Source of the DNA: Microbacterium aurantiacum | GTDB taxonomy: Bacteria > Actinomycetota > Actinomycetes > Actinomycetales > Microbacteriaceae | Assembly (NCBI RefSeq): GCF_002872075.1 | Contig: NZ_PGGU01000025.1 | Coordinates: 48,285-112,284 of the forward strand | Reading direction: 5' to 3' | DNA length: 64,000 nt | The notes under the pieces: generated by a model | The model's database searches: none | The model's input: the letters and a program-made list of their open reading frames with translations, nothing else | Told to the model about the DNA's origin: nothing | Made by a program: the position numbers and the translations under genes | In this document: positions 31,058 to 39,992 of the stretch, one piece after another | How positions within the stretch are numbered: the first letter of the stretch is position 1 | Layout: each line of letters opens with the position of its first letter

Positions 31058-32269
31058 TCAGCCTATTCCCGCACGTCCCTGCACGGGGCGGCGACGCGCG
31101 TGCTGCTCACGGCGATGCAGCACCTCACGGAACACCTCGGCGTGCGCGGCGGCGACAGCGGCGTCTTCGAGCAGCCCGGGTGTCCGCCCGGCTGCCTCGG
31201 CGAGCCGCTGCCTTTCCTGATCATCCCCGCCGAGCTCTCGCAGCGCGCGCGTCAGCTCCCGGACATCGCGAGGGGCGACGCGGCGCCCGTTCACGCGGTC
31301 TGTGACCCATTCCGCGGGGCCGCCCTCATCGGCGACGACGGCGGCGACGCCGGCGGCGAGATACTGGAGCACGTTCTGCCCCATCGGCTCCGCGCGAGTG
31401 GAGTACTGCACGGCGATGTCCCAGCGCCCCAGCAGCGCGTGGGTGTCGTCGACGTGGCCGAGCAGATGCACACGGTCCGCCAGGCCGAGCGCCGCCGCGC
31501 GCCCGCGCAGCCGTTCGGCGAATGCCTCGTGCTCGAAGGGTGCTCCTCCGGCGAGCTCCAGTTCTTCATTTCCACCGCCGAACGCGTCCGCGAATGCCTC
31601 CAGCAGCTCGGCCTGACCCTTCCACGGATCGATCCGCGCCAGCATCCCGATCCGCAGCGGACCGGATCGCGGCGTTCGCCCGCCGGAGAGCATCAGCCCG
31701 GATGCGCTCGGGATGACGACGGGCACGGCATCCGCGCGCAGGAACGGCAGCGCCCCGGCGAGGGTCGCCTTCGAGTTGCCGATGACGGCGTCGGCCCGGG
31801 GCAGCACGAGACGCGTCATCAACCGGTACCCGAACGTCCCCAGGCTCTCCTGGTCGATCATGTCGCGCAGGTGCACCACCAGCGGCGTGCGCGAGAGCCC
31901 CAGCGCGATCGCGGCATAGGCGGCAGCGCGGGTGCTGTTCGCCGCCACGACGTCGGCGGTGCGGACCAGCGGATGCGTACGGGTGAGCACGGCCTGCGCG
32001 AGCAGGCGGAGCGCGAGGCCGGCCAGACGCACGGGCGAGGCGTCGCTGCCCCCGGCCTCCTGGCGCACGCCGCAGGTGCGGCGGACGACTGTCGGCGCCA
32101 GCGAAGCGAACACGTCGACCTCATCGATCGCCGGTACGAGCACCGCGGGAGTCCAGGCGGGATCGGCCGACAGCAGACGCACGAGAGCGAGCTCCGCACC
32201 GCCGCGCACGGTGGTGTGATCCAGGTGCACGACGCGGGGACGATCCGCGTCGTATCCGATGCCGTCCAC
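31058..32269 (-). CDS. GT4-type glycosyltransferase
   Basis: Retaining GT-B glycosyltransferase, about 403 residues. The N-domain has HLDHTTVRGGAELALVRLL; the C-domain has LRIGMLARIDPWKGQAELLEA and the donor-site block RAEPMGQNVLQYLAAGVAAV with a Glu-x(7)-Glu-like pattern degenerate at the second Glu. The GTG at 32269 is preferred over ATG 32296 because GGGGGAAGGGGAG lies between them and makes a strong ribosome site. It is the first gene of the leftward operon with the nucleotidyltransferase, PqqD-like and MauE/thioredoxin genes. Sugar specificity unknown. Confidence 0.88.
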   Translation of the reverse strand: MDGIGYDADRPRVVHLDHTTVRGGAELALVRLLSADPAWTPAVLVPAIDEVDVFASLAPTVVRRTCGVRQEAGGSDASPVRLAGLALRLLAQAVLTRTHPLVRTADVVAANSTRAAAYAAIALGLSRTPLVVHLRDMIDQESLGTFGYRLMTRLVLPRADAVIGNSKATLAGALPFLRADAVPVVIPSASGLMLSGGRTPRSGPLRIGMLARIDPWKGQAELLEAFADAFGGGNEELELAGGAPFEHEAFAERLRGRAAALGLADRVHLLGHVDDTHALLGRWDIAVQYSTRAEPMGQNVLQYLAAGVAAVVADEGGPAEWVTDRVNGRRVAPRDVRELTRALRELGGDDQERQRLAEAAGRTPGLLEDAAVAAAHAEVFREVLHRREQHARRRPVQGRAGIG

Positions 32270-32368
32270 AGCTCCCCTTCCCCCAGAAAACTGCATGCCG
32301 TCCGTGCGCTCCCCTGCGCACCGGTGGACGGTTATGGTTGCTCACAGAGCATATCTTGGGGAGGCCTC

Positions 32369-34318
32369 GTGCGAGTGCTGAGGATTTCGCACAGCGCCGC
32401 GATCGCCGCATGGCGGGGGCGCGAGCAGGCACTCCGCGCGCGTGGCGACGACGTCTCCCTGATCACCGCGCGTCGCTGGCACGCAGGAGGCACCTGGGTG
32501 GACCTGGACGCCGCGCCCGACGAGATGACCTCCTCGGCGCGCACGTTCGGCACGCATCCGGCACTGTTCCTGTACGACCCCCGTCCGCTCTGGCGTGCAC
32601 TCGGCGAGGAGTGGGACGTCATCGACATCCACGAGGAGCCGTTCGCGCTCAGCACGGCTGAGGTGCTGGTGCTGCGGATGCTGCGCCGCAACCGCGCCCC
32701 GATCGTGCTGTACACCGCCCAGAACCTGCACAAGACGTATCCGGTGCCGTTCCGCTGGCTGGAGCGCTGGGCGCTGCGCTCGGCTGCGGGTATATCGGCC
32801 TGCAACGCCGAGGCAGCCCGGATCGTCGAGGCGAAGGGCTTCGCCGGCAGGGCGCGCGTGATCCCGCTCGGCGTCGAGGTGAGCAGCGCGATCGCCGAGC
32901 GCGGGACCGCCCCGGCGGACGGCGGTCCGGTGGTCGTCGGGATGCTGGGGCGCCTCGTGCCGGAGAAGGGTTTCGCCACTCTTCTCGATGCGCTCGCCCT
33001 GCAGCCGCGGCTGCGTGCGCGGATCGGCGGATCAGGGCCGCTCGAAGCGGATCTCCCTGCCTGGGCGTCGGCGCGCGGCGTCGCCGACCGCGTCGAGCTG
33101 GTCGGTGCCCTGGATCCGGATGCCGTCGACGGCTTCTATCGCTCGATAGACGTGCTCGCCGTGCCGTCCCGTGCCACCCCGCGCTGGACCGAGCAGTTCG
33201 GGCGCGTCGCCGTCGAGGCGATGGCACTGCGCGTCCCGGTCGTCTCCAGCGACGCCGGCGCCCTCCCGGACGTCGTCGGCGGAGCAGGGATCGTGGTGCC
33301 GTCCGGAGAGGCCGCGCAGCTGGGCGAAGCTCTGATCGACGCTGCGGGCGCTCGCCGCGACGAACTGGTCGCGGCCGGCCGCGTTCGCGCCGCCGAATGC
33401 AGCTGGGACAGCGTCGCCGCCGCCTACCAGGACCTGTACCGGGCAGCGACTCGCACCTCGACCGCTCGGCATCGCCCCGTCGAGGTCGTCGTGGTGGCCT
33501 ACGGCGCTCCCGACCTGCTGCGCCGAGCACTCGCTCCTGTCGCCGATCTCCCGGTCACCGTCGTCGACAACTCCTCGCTCCCCGAGATCGCAGAACTGTG
33601 CGCCGAACTCGGCGTGCGCTACCGGGACTCCGGGGCGAATCTCGGTTTCGGCGCAGCGGTGAACCTCGCCCTGACCGACCGGCAGCGCCCAGACGCCGAC
33701 GTGCTCCTGCTGAACCCGGACGCCGAGGTGAGCCCGGCCGCGATCGAGACGCTGCAGCGGGCGCTGCACGCAGCGCCCGACCTGGCCAGCGTGGGGCCGG
33801 TCCAGGTCGATGGCGATGGGCGCGCAGCGCGCGTCGAGTGGCCGTTCCCGACCCCTTCACGATCGCTGCAGGATGCCGTCGGTCTCGGCCGGTTCGTCGG
33901 CGGGCCGGGATTCGTGATCGGCTCGGTGCTGCTGCTGCGTGCCGAGGCGCTCGCGCAGGTCGGCGGATTCGACGAGCGCTTCTTCCTGTACGCCGAAGAG
34001 ACGGACTGGGCGTACCGGGCGCACCTGCTCGGCTGGCGGCACCGCGCGGTACCGGCGGCCACGGCCGTGCATCGCGCCGGCGGCACGAGCTCGGATCCGC
34101 GACGTCGCGAGGCCTTCTTCTTCGCATCGCAGGAACGCTACTTCCGCAAGCACTTCGGTGCGCCCGGCTGGACCGTGGCGCGCCTCTCCGGCTGGGCCGG
34201 CGCGGGTATGCGGGCCGCCCTGTCACGGGGCGAGCGGCGCACTCAGGCGCGTCGCCGGGCGGCGATCTACCGGCTCGGGCCGGTGCGCATCGAAGCGCGG
34301 TTCCGGCAGGCGCGATGA
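32369..34318 (+). CDS. two-domain glycosyltransferase (GT4 fused to GT2)
   Basis: A 649-residue bifunctional enzyme. Residues 1-~365 are a GT-B/GT4 domain (VRVLRISHSAAIAAWRGRE; VGMLGRLVPEKGFATLLDAL; donor block TEQFGRVAVEAMALRVPVV). Residues ~370-640 are a GT-A/GT2 domain of the rhamnosyltransferase-like type: VEVVVVAYGAPDLL, SGANLGFGAAVNLAL, LLLNPDAEV as the metal site, and FDERFFLYAEETDWAYRAHL. Open frame continues 1.4 kb upstream but is antisense to other genes; the GTG at 32369 follows CTTGGGGAGG. The fusion implies two consecutive sugar additions. Confidence 0.9.
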   Translation: MRVLRISHSAAIAAWRGREQALRARGDDVSLITARRWHAGGTWVDLDAAPDEMTSSARTFGTHPALFLYDPRPLWRALGEEWDVIDIHEEPFALSTAEVLVLRMLRRNRAPIVLYTAQNLHKTYPVPFRWLERWALRSAAGISACNAEAARIVEAKGFAGRARVIPLGVEVSSAIAERGTAPADGGPVVVGMLGRLVPEKGFATLLDALALQPRLRARIGGSGPLEADLPAWASARGVADRVELVGALDPDAVDGFYRSIDVLAVPSRATPRWTEQFGRVAVEAMALRVPVVSSDAGALPDVVGGAGIVVPSGEAAQLGEALIDAAGARRDELVAAGRVRAAECSWDSVAAAYQDLYRAATRTSTARHRPVEVVVVAYGAPDLLRRALAPVADLPVTVVDNSSLPEIAELCAELGVRYRDSGANLGFGAAVNLALTDRQRPDADVLLLNPDAEVSPAAIETLQRALHAAPDLASVGPVQVDGDGRAARVEWPFPTPSRSLQDAVGLGRFVGGPGFVIGSVLLLRAEALAQVGGFDERFFLYAEETDWAYRAHLLGWRHRAVPAATAVHRAGGTSSDPRRREAFFFASQERYFRKHFGAPGWTVARLSGWAGAGMRAALSRGERRTQARRRAAIYRLGPVRIEARFRQAR

Positions 34319-34352
34319 TGCGCAGCATCCGCACCTGCTCCGAGGCACGACG

Positions 34353-35384
34353 GTGACCCCGCTCCGCATCGTGCACGCCGTGGCCTCCGATCGCTTCGCG
34401 GGCGTGGAGCAGTTCGTGCTGCGCCTCGCGTCGGAGCAGGCCGGACAGGGGCACGAGGTCACGGTCGTCGGCGGAGCGCCTGCCCGGATGGCCGTCGCCC
34501 TGCAGGCGGCCGGCGCCCGCATGGTCACCGCAGCCCGCACCGGAGACGTGCTCCGCGCCGTGCGACGGACTCGGGCTGACGTGGTGAATTCGCATATGAC
34601 AGCCGCCGACGGAGCCTGTGCCATCGCTCTGCTCGGCCGCGACACGGCGCTGGTTTCCACCCGCCATTTCGCCAGCCGACGCGGACGCTTCGGCCCCCTG
34701 CCGCTGGACGCGATCATCCGACGACGGGTGGATGCCGAGATCTCGATCAGCCGCGCGGTGGCCGGCTCCATCGGCGCGCCGAGCACCGTCGTGCACTCCG
34801 GCATCCCGCCCGCAGAGGTGGTGTCCCGCGGCGACCGGAAGCGCATCCTGATGGTGCAGCGGCTGCAGCCCGAGAAGCACACCGGCATCGGCGTGCAGGC
34901 GTTCGCGGCATCGGGTCTGGCCGCCGAAGGCTGGCGGCTCGACGTGGTCGGCGAGGGCCCCGAGCGCGATCAGCTCACCACGCTCATCGAGGACCTCGGG
35001 GTCGTCGAAGCGGTGCGGCTGCTCGGCTTCCGTGACGATGTGCCGCACCTGCTCGCAGAGGCATCTCTCCTGCTCGCGCCCTGCCCGGCTGAGGGTCTGG
35101 GGCTCGCCGTCCTGGAAGCGATGGCACATGCCGTCGCACCGATCGCGGCCGGCGCCGCCGGGCACCTCGACCTTCTGGAGGGCCTCGACGACCGGGCGAT
35201 GTTCCAGCCGGACGATGTGGCCGATGCTGCCGCCGCGCTACGCGTTTTCGCCGGCGATCCCGGTCGCCGGGGAATGCTGGCCCGCGCGGCCCGGGACCGC
35301 GCGCTGACCGAGTTCTCTCTCACCCAGCAGGCCGCCGGCACCGAGGCCGTCTACCGCGCCACGATCGCGAGGAGGAGCGGATGA
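34353..35384 (+). CDS. GT4-type glycosyltransferase
   Basis: A 343-residue GT-B enzyme. It starts LRIVHAVASDRFAGVEQFVL, has ILMVQRLQPEKHTGIGVQAF at the domain hinge and the donor block CPAEGLGLAVLEAMAHAVAP with both glutamates of the EX7E motif. The GTG at 34353 has CGAGG upstream; the longer frame to 33,939 overlaps the preceding gene and is not needed. Its 3' end overlaps the next glycosyltransferase (ATGA). Sugar and linkage unknown. Confidence 0.88.
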   Translation: MTPLRIVHAVASDRFAGVEQFVLRLASEQAGQGHEVTVVGGAPARMAVALQAAGARMVTAARTGDVLRAVRRTRADVVNSHMTAADGACAIALLGRDTALVSTRHFASRRGRFGPLPLDAIIRRRVDAEISISRAVAGSIGAPSTVVHSGIPPAEVVSRGDRKRILMVQRLQPEKHTGIGVQAFAASGLAAEGWRLDVVGEGPERDQLTTLIEDLGVVEAVRLLGFRDDVPHLLAEASLLLAPCPAEGLGLAVLEAMAHAVAPIAAGAAGHLDLLEGLDDRAMFQPDDVADAAAALRVFAGDPGRRGMLARAARDRALTEFSLTQQAAGTEAVYRATIARRSG

Positions 35385-36478
35385 CCGACCTCGTCGTGCT
35401 CTCGCTGGAGGGCTGGGATTCCGTCTGGCGGCGCAACCAGTACCTCGTCGCGGGGCTCCTCGATGCCGATCCCGAACTGCGGGTGCTGTTCGTGGAACCC
35501 GTCGACGACCCGCTGCACGATGTCCGCAGTCATCGTCGTCCCGGGTTCGGCCAGCCGGTGCGCCGGGTGGCGGACCGGCTGTGGACGATGCGGCCCGTCA
35601 AATGGCTCCCCCGCAAGTGGGATGACCGCGGTGACGAGCGACGAGCGGAGGCGATCCGCCGGGCCGCCACCACCCTCGGTTTCACCGCGCCGATCCTCTG
35701 GGTGAACGACCCCACGGCAGCGGGGATGCTGACGAAGACGGGATGGCGCACGCTGTACGACATCACCGACGACTGGCTCAGCGCTTCGCGCCCGGCGGCC
35801 GAGCTCACGCGCATCGCCGACGGCGAACGGCTCCTGCTCGAGCAGGCGGACGCCGTCGTCGCCTGTTCTCCGGAGCTCGTCCGTCGCAAGAGCAGTGACC
35901 GCACCGGCATCCACCTGATCCCGAACGCCGTCGACCTCGACGCCTATCGCCGCCCTACGGAGCGACCCGCCGATCTTCCGGCCGCTCCCGTGGCGCTGTA
36001 CCTCGGAACCCTGCACCCCGACCGCATCGACGTGGACCTCTGCATCCGCGTGGCTCAGGAGCTCGCCGACCGCGTGCACCTCGTGCTGGCCGGTCCTGAT
36101 CTGCTCACGCCGCACGATCATGCTCGCCTCGACGCAGCGGGCGCGCAGCGCCTCGGCCCGCTCGATCGCTCACAGGTCGCGGCGCACCTGCAGCACGCGG
36201 ATGTGCTGCTCGTGCCGCATCTGGTCACGGCCTTCACCGACAGCCTCGACCCGATCAAGCTCTACGAGTACCAGGCGGCAGGGCGTCCTGTCGTCTCGAC
36301 CGCCGTGGCGGGTTTCCGTGACGCGTCCGGCGCCCGCATCCGGATCGCGGACGCGGAAGGGTTCGCGGACGCCGTGATCGGCGCGCTCGATGAACCGCTG
36401 CCTGGAGACGCAGCGGATGGGACCGACTGGCGCGTGCGCGTCGATCAGATGCGTCGGGTGATCGAGGCGATCGGGTGA
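35381..36478 (+). CDS. glycosyltransferase (GT-B, GT4-like)
   Basis: A 365-residue enzyme with an N-domain of the kind seen in WsaF/teichuronic-type transferases (LVVLSLEGWDSVWRRNQYLV; LLYDITDDWL-like segment at LYDITDDWLSASRPAAEL), followed by IHLIPNAVDLDAYRRP and VALYLGTLHPDRIDVDLCI. The donor block is FTDSLDPIKLYEYQAAGRPV. The ATG overlaps the preceding stop by four bases, so three rightward glycosyltransferase genes are a unit. Sugar unknown. Confidence 0.87.
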   Translation: MTDLVVLSLEGWDSVWRRNQYLVAGLLDADPELRVLFVEPVDDPLHDVRSHRRPGFGQPVRRVADRLWTMRPVKWLPRKWDDRGDERRAEAIRRAATTLGFTAPILWVNDPTAAGMLTKTGWRTLYDITDDWLSASRPAAELTRIADGERLLLEQADAVVACSPELVRRKSSDRTGIHLIPNAVDLDAYRRPTERPADLPAAPVALYLGTLHPDRIDVDLCIRVAQELADRVHLVLAGPDLLTPHDHARLDAAGAQRLGPLDRSQVAAHLQHADVLLVPHLVTAFTDSLDPIKLYEYQAAGRPVVSTAVAGFRDASGARIRIADAEGFADAVIGALDEPLPGDAADGTDWRVRVDQMRRVIEAIG

Positions 36479-36504
36479 TCGCCTTGATCAGCTGCCTCGG
36501 CTGG

Positions 36505-37014
36505 TCAGGGCTTGCAGCAGTCCGGCGGAGTCGAAGGCACCGTGACCGTGACCTGGATCTGCTCGTGCTCCGTGTCGGATCCATCGGACTCGTGACCCCA
36601 GGTGACGAGGAAGCCCAGCTCGAAGTCGAGATTCGCGCTGTTCTGACTCGTCGCGTTGAAGTTCACGTTGAGCGATCCGCCGGCCGGGATGAACCAGGGC
36701 AGTGCCGGGATCGGGTTGAGCCCGAAGTTGATGCCGCTGGTGTTCACGTTGATCGAGATCGCGGTGATCCAGACGTCCTGGTTCTGGTCGGGATTGCTGA
36801 CGGTCGCCGGAACGCTGTAGCCCTTGACGATCGGGTTGCAGCTGTTGCCCGGCGCCTTGCACGCCGCACCGGTATCGATGATCGGCGTCTCGCCCGACGC
36901 CGCGAACGCGGGCACCGGAGCTGCGATGGCGATAGCCGGAACCGCCCAGGCCATAGCCTTGGTCACGGTGCGACGGCTGATGCCTTCGGACGTTTTTGCT
37001 GCATTGTCAACCAT
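36505..37014 (-). CDS. Tat-exported small protein with cysteine pairs, copy 1
   Basis: A 169-residue protein with a twin-arginine leader: SRRTVTK at residues 13-19, a hydrophobic core AMAWAVPAIAIAAPVPAFA and cleavage after AFA near 38. The mature part is a beta-rich ~130 residues with Cys52 and Cys59 (CKAPGNSC) and a terminal CC pair at 166-167. I do not recognise the mature domain. The leader is very like that of the protein at 50,447, with SRR at the same position. The ATG is preceded by TGGGGAG. Divergent from the ABC transporter gene. A structural surface protein or a substrate of the local redox proteins is possible. Confidence 0.8.
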   Translation of the reverse strand: MVDNAAKTSEGISRRTVTKAMAWAVPAIAIAAPVPAFAASGETPIIDTGAACKAPGNSCNPIVKGYSVPATVSNPDQNQDVWITAISINVNTSGINFGLNPIPALPWFIPAGGSLNVNFNATSQNSANLDFELGFLVTWGHESDGSDTEHEQIQVTVTVPSTPPDCCKP

Positions 37015-37022
37015 GGTTGAAC

Positions 37023-37082
37023 TCCCCAGTTTTGGTCGCTCAATTGACGTTCTGGGACCCTTCCCCAGGCGCCATGTCCCCA
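37023..37082 (-). promoter_or_regulatory. three TGGGGA motifs upstream of the Tat-exported protein
   Basis: On the minus strand TGGGGA occurs at 37082-37077, 37067-37062 and 37028-37023 in the 155-base divergent gap. The last serves as ribosome site. The same motif recurs in leaders of other genes of the locus. It could be a regulator site or chance in G-rich leader sequence. Confidence 0.25.
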
Positions 37083-37168
37083 GACACGGAGCGACTTCAC
37101 CCTGATGATAGCGTAAGAGCGCTCCGCGGGGAACACCCACCTGGCGGACACCGGCCAGGAGGATGAAG

Positions 37169-38980
37169 ATGACCGATCCCGTGCGTCGCCCCCGGCTCCT
37201 GCCGCAGCTGCGCCGGCTCCTCCTGCTCACCGACACGCATCCGCGCCGCTGGATCGGCTCGACCGTGGCCGCATCCGTCACCCTCGCCCTGCTCGACATG
37301 GCGGGCATCGCCGCGATGATCCCGCTGATGCAGCTGATCACCTCCGGAAGCCCCGACGGTGATTTCCTGCAGTGGGTCGTCAGCGTCGTCGGCACCGCGG
37401 AACTCTCGACGCTCATCCCGCTGCTCGCCGGATTCGTCGCGGTGGCCTTCATCGTGAAGAGCGCAGGATCCATGGCCTTCCGCTGGTGGCTCCTCGGCCG
37501 CACCTCGCGTATCGCGGCGCTCGCGTCGTCCGAGATGATGAACCGGTATGTGCTGTCTCCGTATTCCGCACATCGCGCGCGCTCCCTGAGCGTGGTCTAT
37601 CGCAACATCAACGACTGCACGAGCCAGGCCGCCAGCGTCCTGGTGGCCGTCGTGAACGTGTGCACCGACTTCCTCATGCTGCTCGCGATCATGGCGGTGC
37701 TCGCCATCAGCGCACCTCTCGTGACCGCCTTCGCCGTCGTCTTGTTCGGCGGACTCGTCTTCGGTGTTCAGCGCATCCTCCGCGCTCGCCAGCTCCGCAT
37801 CGGCGAGGATCTCGCAGCGACGAGCCTCGAGGCGTGGCAGGCCCTGATGCCGGGCCTCGACGGCTTCCGCGAGACGAGACTCACCTCCAGCGCATCGACG
37901 TTCGTGCGCACTTTCCGCTCGGCCCGCCTGCGGGGAGCGCACCTCGGCCGTGAGATGGGGTTCATCTCGGATGTGCCGCGCTATCTGCTCGAGATCGCCT
38001 TCATCGTGGCCATCGTCGGGATCGCCCTGATCCTGTTCGCCATCGGCGACGGCGCACAGGTCGTTCCCGTGCTCGGACTTTTCGCCGCCGCGTCCATGCG
38101 CGCCCTGCCGACGATGAACCGGGTGAGTGCGAGCCTCGCGACGACGCGCGGCGGCCAGGCCGGACTGCGGATCATGATCGAGACCCTCGACGAGCTGAAG
38201 GCCGAGGGCAGCCACGACGAGACACCCAGGAGCGGCGCCGCGTACGTCGGCGACATCACGCTCGACGACGTGACGTTCGCATATCCCGATGCGGAGCAGC
38301 CGGTGCTCACGAACCTGAGCCTCACGATCGCCGAGAACCGGACGACGGCGTTCACGGGCGGCAGCGGAGCCGGCAAGACGACGGTGGTGGATCTCGTGCT
38401 CGGCCTGCTGCCTCCGACGTCCGGCGCGATCCGCTGCGGAGGACGATCGATCGACGATGACCTCGCGTCGTGGTATTCGGGTATCGGGGTCGTACCGCAG
38501 GATGTCTTCCTCCTCAACGCGACGATCACCCGCAACATCGCATTCGGCGAGGATGCGGCCGCCATCGACGTCGACCGACTGCACGAGGCGGCGCGGCAGG
38601 CCCAGCTCACCGAGTTGCTCGACGAACTTCCCGACGGCTTCGAGACGATGGTGGGAGACCGCGGCGTGCGGCTGTCGGGCGGGCAGCGCCAGCGCGTGGG
38701 GCTCGCCCGTGCGCTGTACCGCCGACCGCGTGTTCTCGTGCTCGACGAGGCGACGAGTGCGCTGGACAACGCGACCGAGCATGAGATCGCCCAGACGCTG
38801 CAGCAGCTGCGGGGCCGGATGACGATCGTGATCGTCGCGCACCGGCTCTCCACCATCCGGACCGTCGATCACCTGGTGCATCTGCGCGAGGGACGCATCG
38901 CCGCCGAGGGGACCTTCGACGAGGTACGCGCACAGGATGCCGAGTTCGCGCGTCTCGTCGAACTCGGATCGCTGGAATGA
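37169..38980 (+). CDS. PglK-like ABC exporter/flippase
   Basis: A 603-residue half-transporter with membrane and ATPase parts on one chain. About six helices fill residues 25-310; the ATPase has GGSGAGKTT near 398, the signature VRLSGGQRQRVGLARAL near 502 and VLVLDEATSALD. The family resembles PglK/Wzm-type lipid-linked oligosaccharide flippases, which fits a locus with no other flippase in view. ATG 37169 is preferred over 37163 because AGGAGG lies six bases before it. Peptide or lipid export cannot be excluded. Confidence 0.87.
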   Translation: MTDPVRRPRLLPQLRRLLLLTDTHPRRWIGSTVAASVTLALLDMAGIAAMIPLMQLITSGSPDGDFLQWVVSVVGTAELSTLIPLLAGFVAVAFIVKSAGSMAFRWWLLGRTSRIAALASSEMMNRYVLSPYSAHRARSLSVVYRNINDCTSQAASVLVAVVNVCTDFLMLLAIMAVLAISAPLVTAFAVVLFGGLVFGVQRILRARQLRIGEDLAATSLEAWQALMPGLDGFRETRLTSSASTFVRTFRSARLRGAHLGREMGFISDVPRYLLEIAFIVAIVGIALILFAIGDGAQVVPVLGLFAAASMRALPTMNRVSASLATTRGGQAGLRIMIETLDELKAEGSHDETPRSGAAYVGDITLDDVTFAYPDAEQPVLTNLSLTIAENRTTAFTGGSGAGKTTVVDLVLGLLPPTSGAIRCGGRSIDDDLASWYSGIGVVPQDVFLLNATITRNIAFGEDAAAIDVDRLHEAARQAQLTELLDELPDGFETMVGDRGVRLSGGQRQRVGLARALYRRPRVLVLDEATSALDNATEHEIAQTLQQLRGRMTIVIVAHRLSTIRTVDHLVHLREGRIAAEGTFDEVRAQDAEFARLVELGSLE

Positions 38981-39025
38981 CCGCGACCCCGCGCCACTGA
39001 CCGCGATGCGGTGGTCAGCGATGGT

Positions 39026-39940
39026 TCAGGCGGCGTGCGAACCTCGGATACGGCGGCCCAGCCGCGCCACCGCCGCTGCGATCGTCGACGCCGGAGCGCG
39101 CCGCGCGCCCCATATGGCGAGGCGAACGGCGTAGGACCGGTCCCGGCGGCGCAGGGCGTCGACGAACTCGCCGAGGTTGTCTTCTGCGGCATAGTGGCGG
39201 AATGCTCTGCGGTGCCGTCGCAGCAGTCCCGTCAGCACGTGATCATCGTGTCTTCGTGCGTCCCGCAGCAGGTCCAGCAGCACGCGCCGATTCGCCTCGC
39301 GTCCGGCCAGCCCCCGGCTGGTGACGTTCGCCGCGTGCCGTCGATAACCGACCAGTGCTCGGTCGACGGCCGCGAACTCTCCTCTCCGGAGCAGCCGCAG
39401 GATCAGGTCGTTGTCCTCAGCCGGTTCCATCTCGGTGCGGCATCCGCCCACCGCGAGATAGTCCTCTCGCCGGATGAGCAGCGTCGTGATCCGCGGCGGG
39501 AGGGACTCATAGGCGATCATCTGCACGGCCGTCGCCTGCCGAGCGCCCCAGTCGACGCCGAACGCCGCCCCGTCGGCATCCATGTACCAGCCCCCGGTGC
39601 AGGCCGCGATGGCTTCGGGCATGGCGTCGAGCGCTCGCAGCTGCTGCTCGATCCGCTCCGGATGCCAGACGTCATCGTCGTCGAGATATGCGATCCAGTC
39701 GCCCTCCGCCGCCGCCGCCCCGGAATTGCGGGCGACGGACAGCCCCGACGCGTCCTGCCGCACGTACCGTACGCCGATCCGGGCCGCGACTTCCGAGAGA
39801 CCGGGCGCGGGTGAGCCGTCATCGACGAGCAGGATCTCGTGCACGGGCGACGTCTGGGCACGCACCGAAGCCACGGCTTCCTCGAGGTAGCGACCACCCC
39901 GGTTGGTCGGAACGATCACCGTCACACGGCGGTCTGCCAT
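39026..39940 (-). CDS. GT2-type glycosyltransferase
   Basis: Inverting GT-A enzyme, 304 residues. It shows VTVIVPTNRGGRYLEEAVAS, EILLVDDGSPAPG, GLSVARNSGAAAAEGDWIAY and the metal motif LDDDDVWHPE, then AEDNDLILRLLRRGEF as catalytic-base region. The ATG at 39940 has GGAGG eight bases upstream; an upstream frame to 40,027 overlaps the divergent gene and is unlikely. It stands alone on the minus strand, convergent with the ABC transporter gene. Confidence 0.9.
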   Translation of the reverse strand: MADRRVTVIVPTNRGGRYLEEAVASVRAQTSPVHEILLVDDGSPAPGLSEVAARIGVRYVRQDASGLSVARNSGAAAAEGDWIAYLDDDDVWHPERIEQQLRALDAMPEAIAACTGGWYMDADGAAFGVDWGARQATAVQMIAYESLPPRITTLLIRREDYLAVGGCRTEMEPAEDNDLILRLLRRGEFAAVDRALVGYRRHAANVTSRGLAGREANRRVLLDLLRDARRHDDHVLTGLLRRHRRAFRHYAAEDNLGEFVDALRRRDRSYAVRLAIWGARRAPASTIAAAVARLGRRIRGSHAA

Positions 39941-39992
39941 CTCCCGTACCTCCAGCCCTTCCAGCGGCGAGCCTACAACTAAGCTGAGCCGC

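Noticed and set aside
30896..32368. 491-codon upstream extension of the GT4-GT2 gene
   Set aside because: It lies antisense to the nucleotidyltransferase and glycosyltransferase genes and shows no domain; the GTG at 32369 has a strong ribosome site and the domain starts there.
38981..39025. Possible terminator between the ABC exporter and the convergent GT2 gene
   Set aside because: Only a 5 bp ACCGC/GCGGT stem with bulged outer pairs; too weak to claim.
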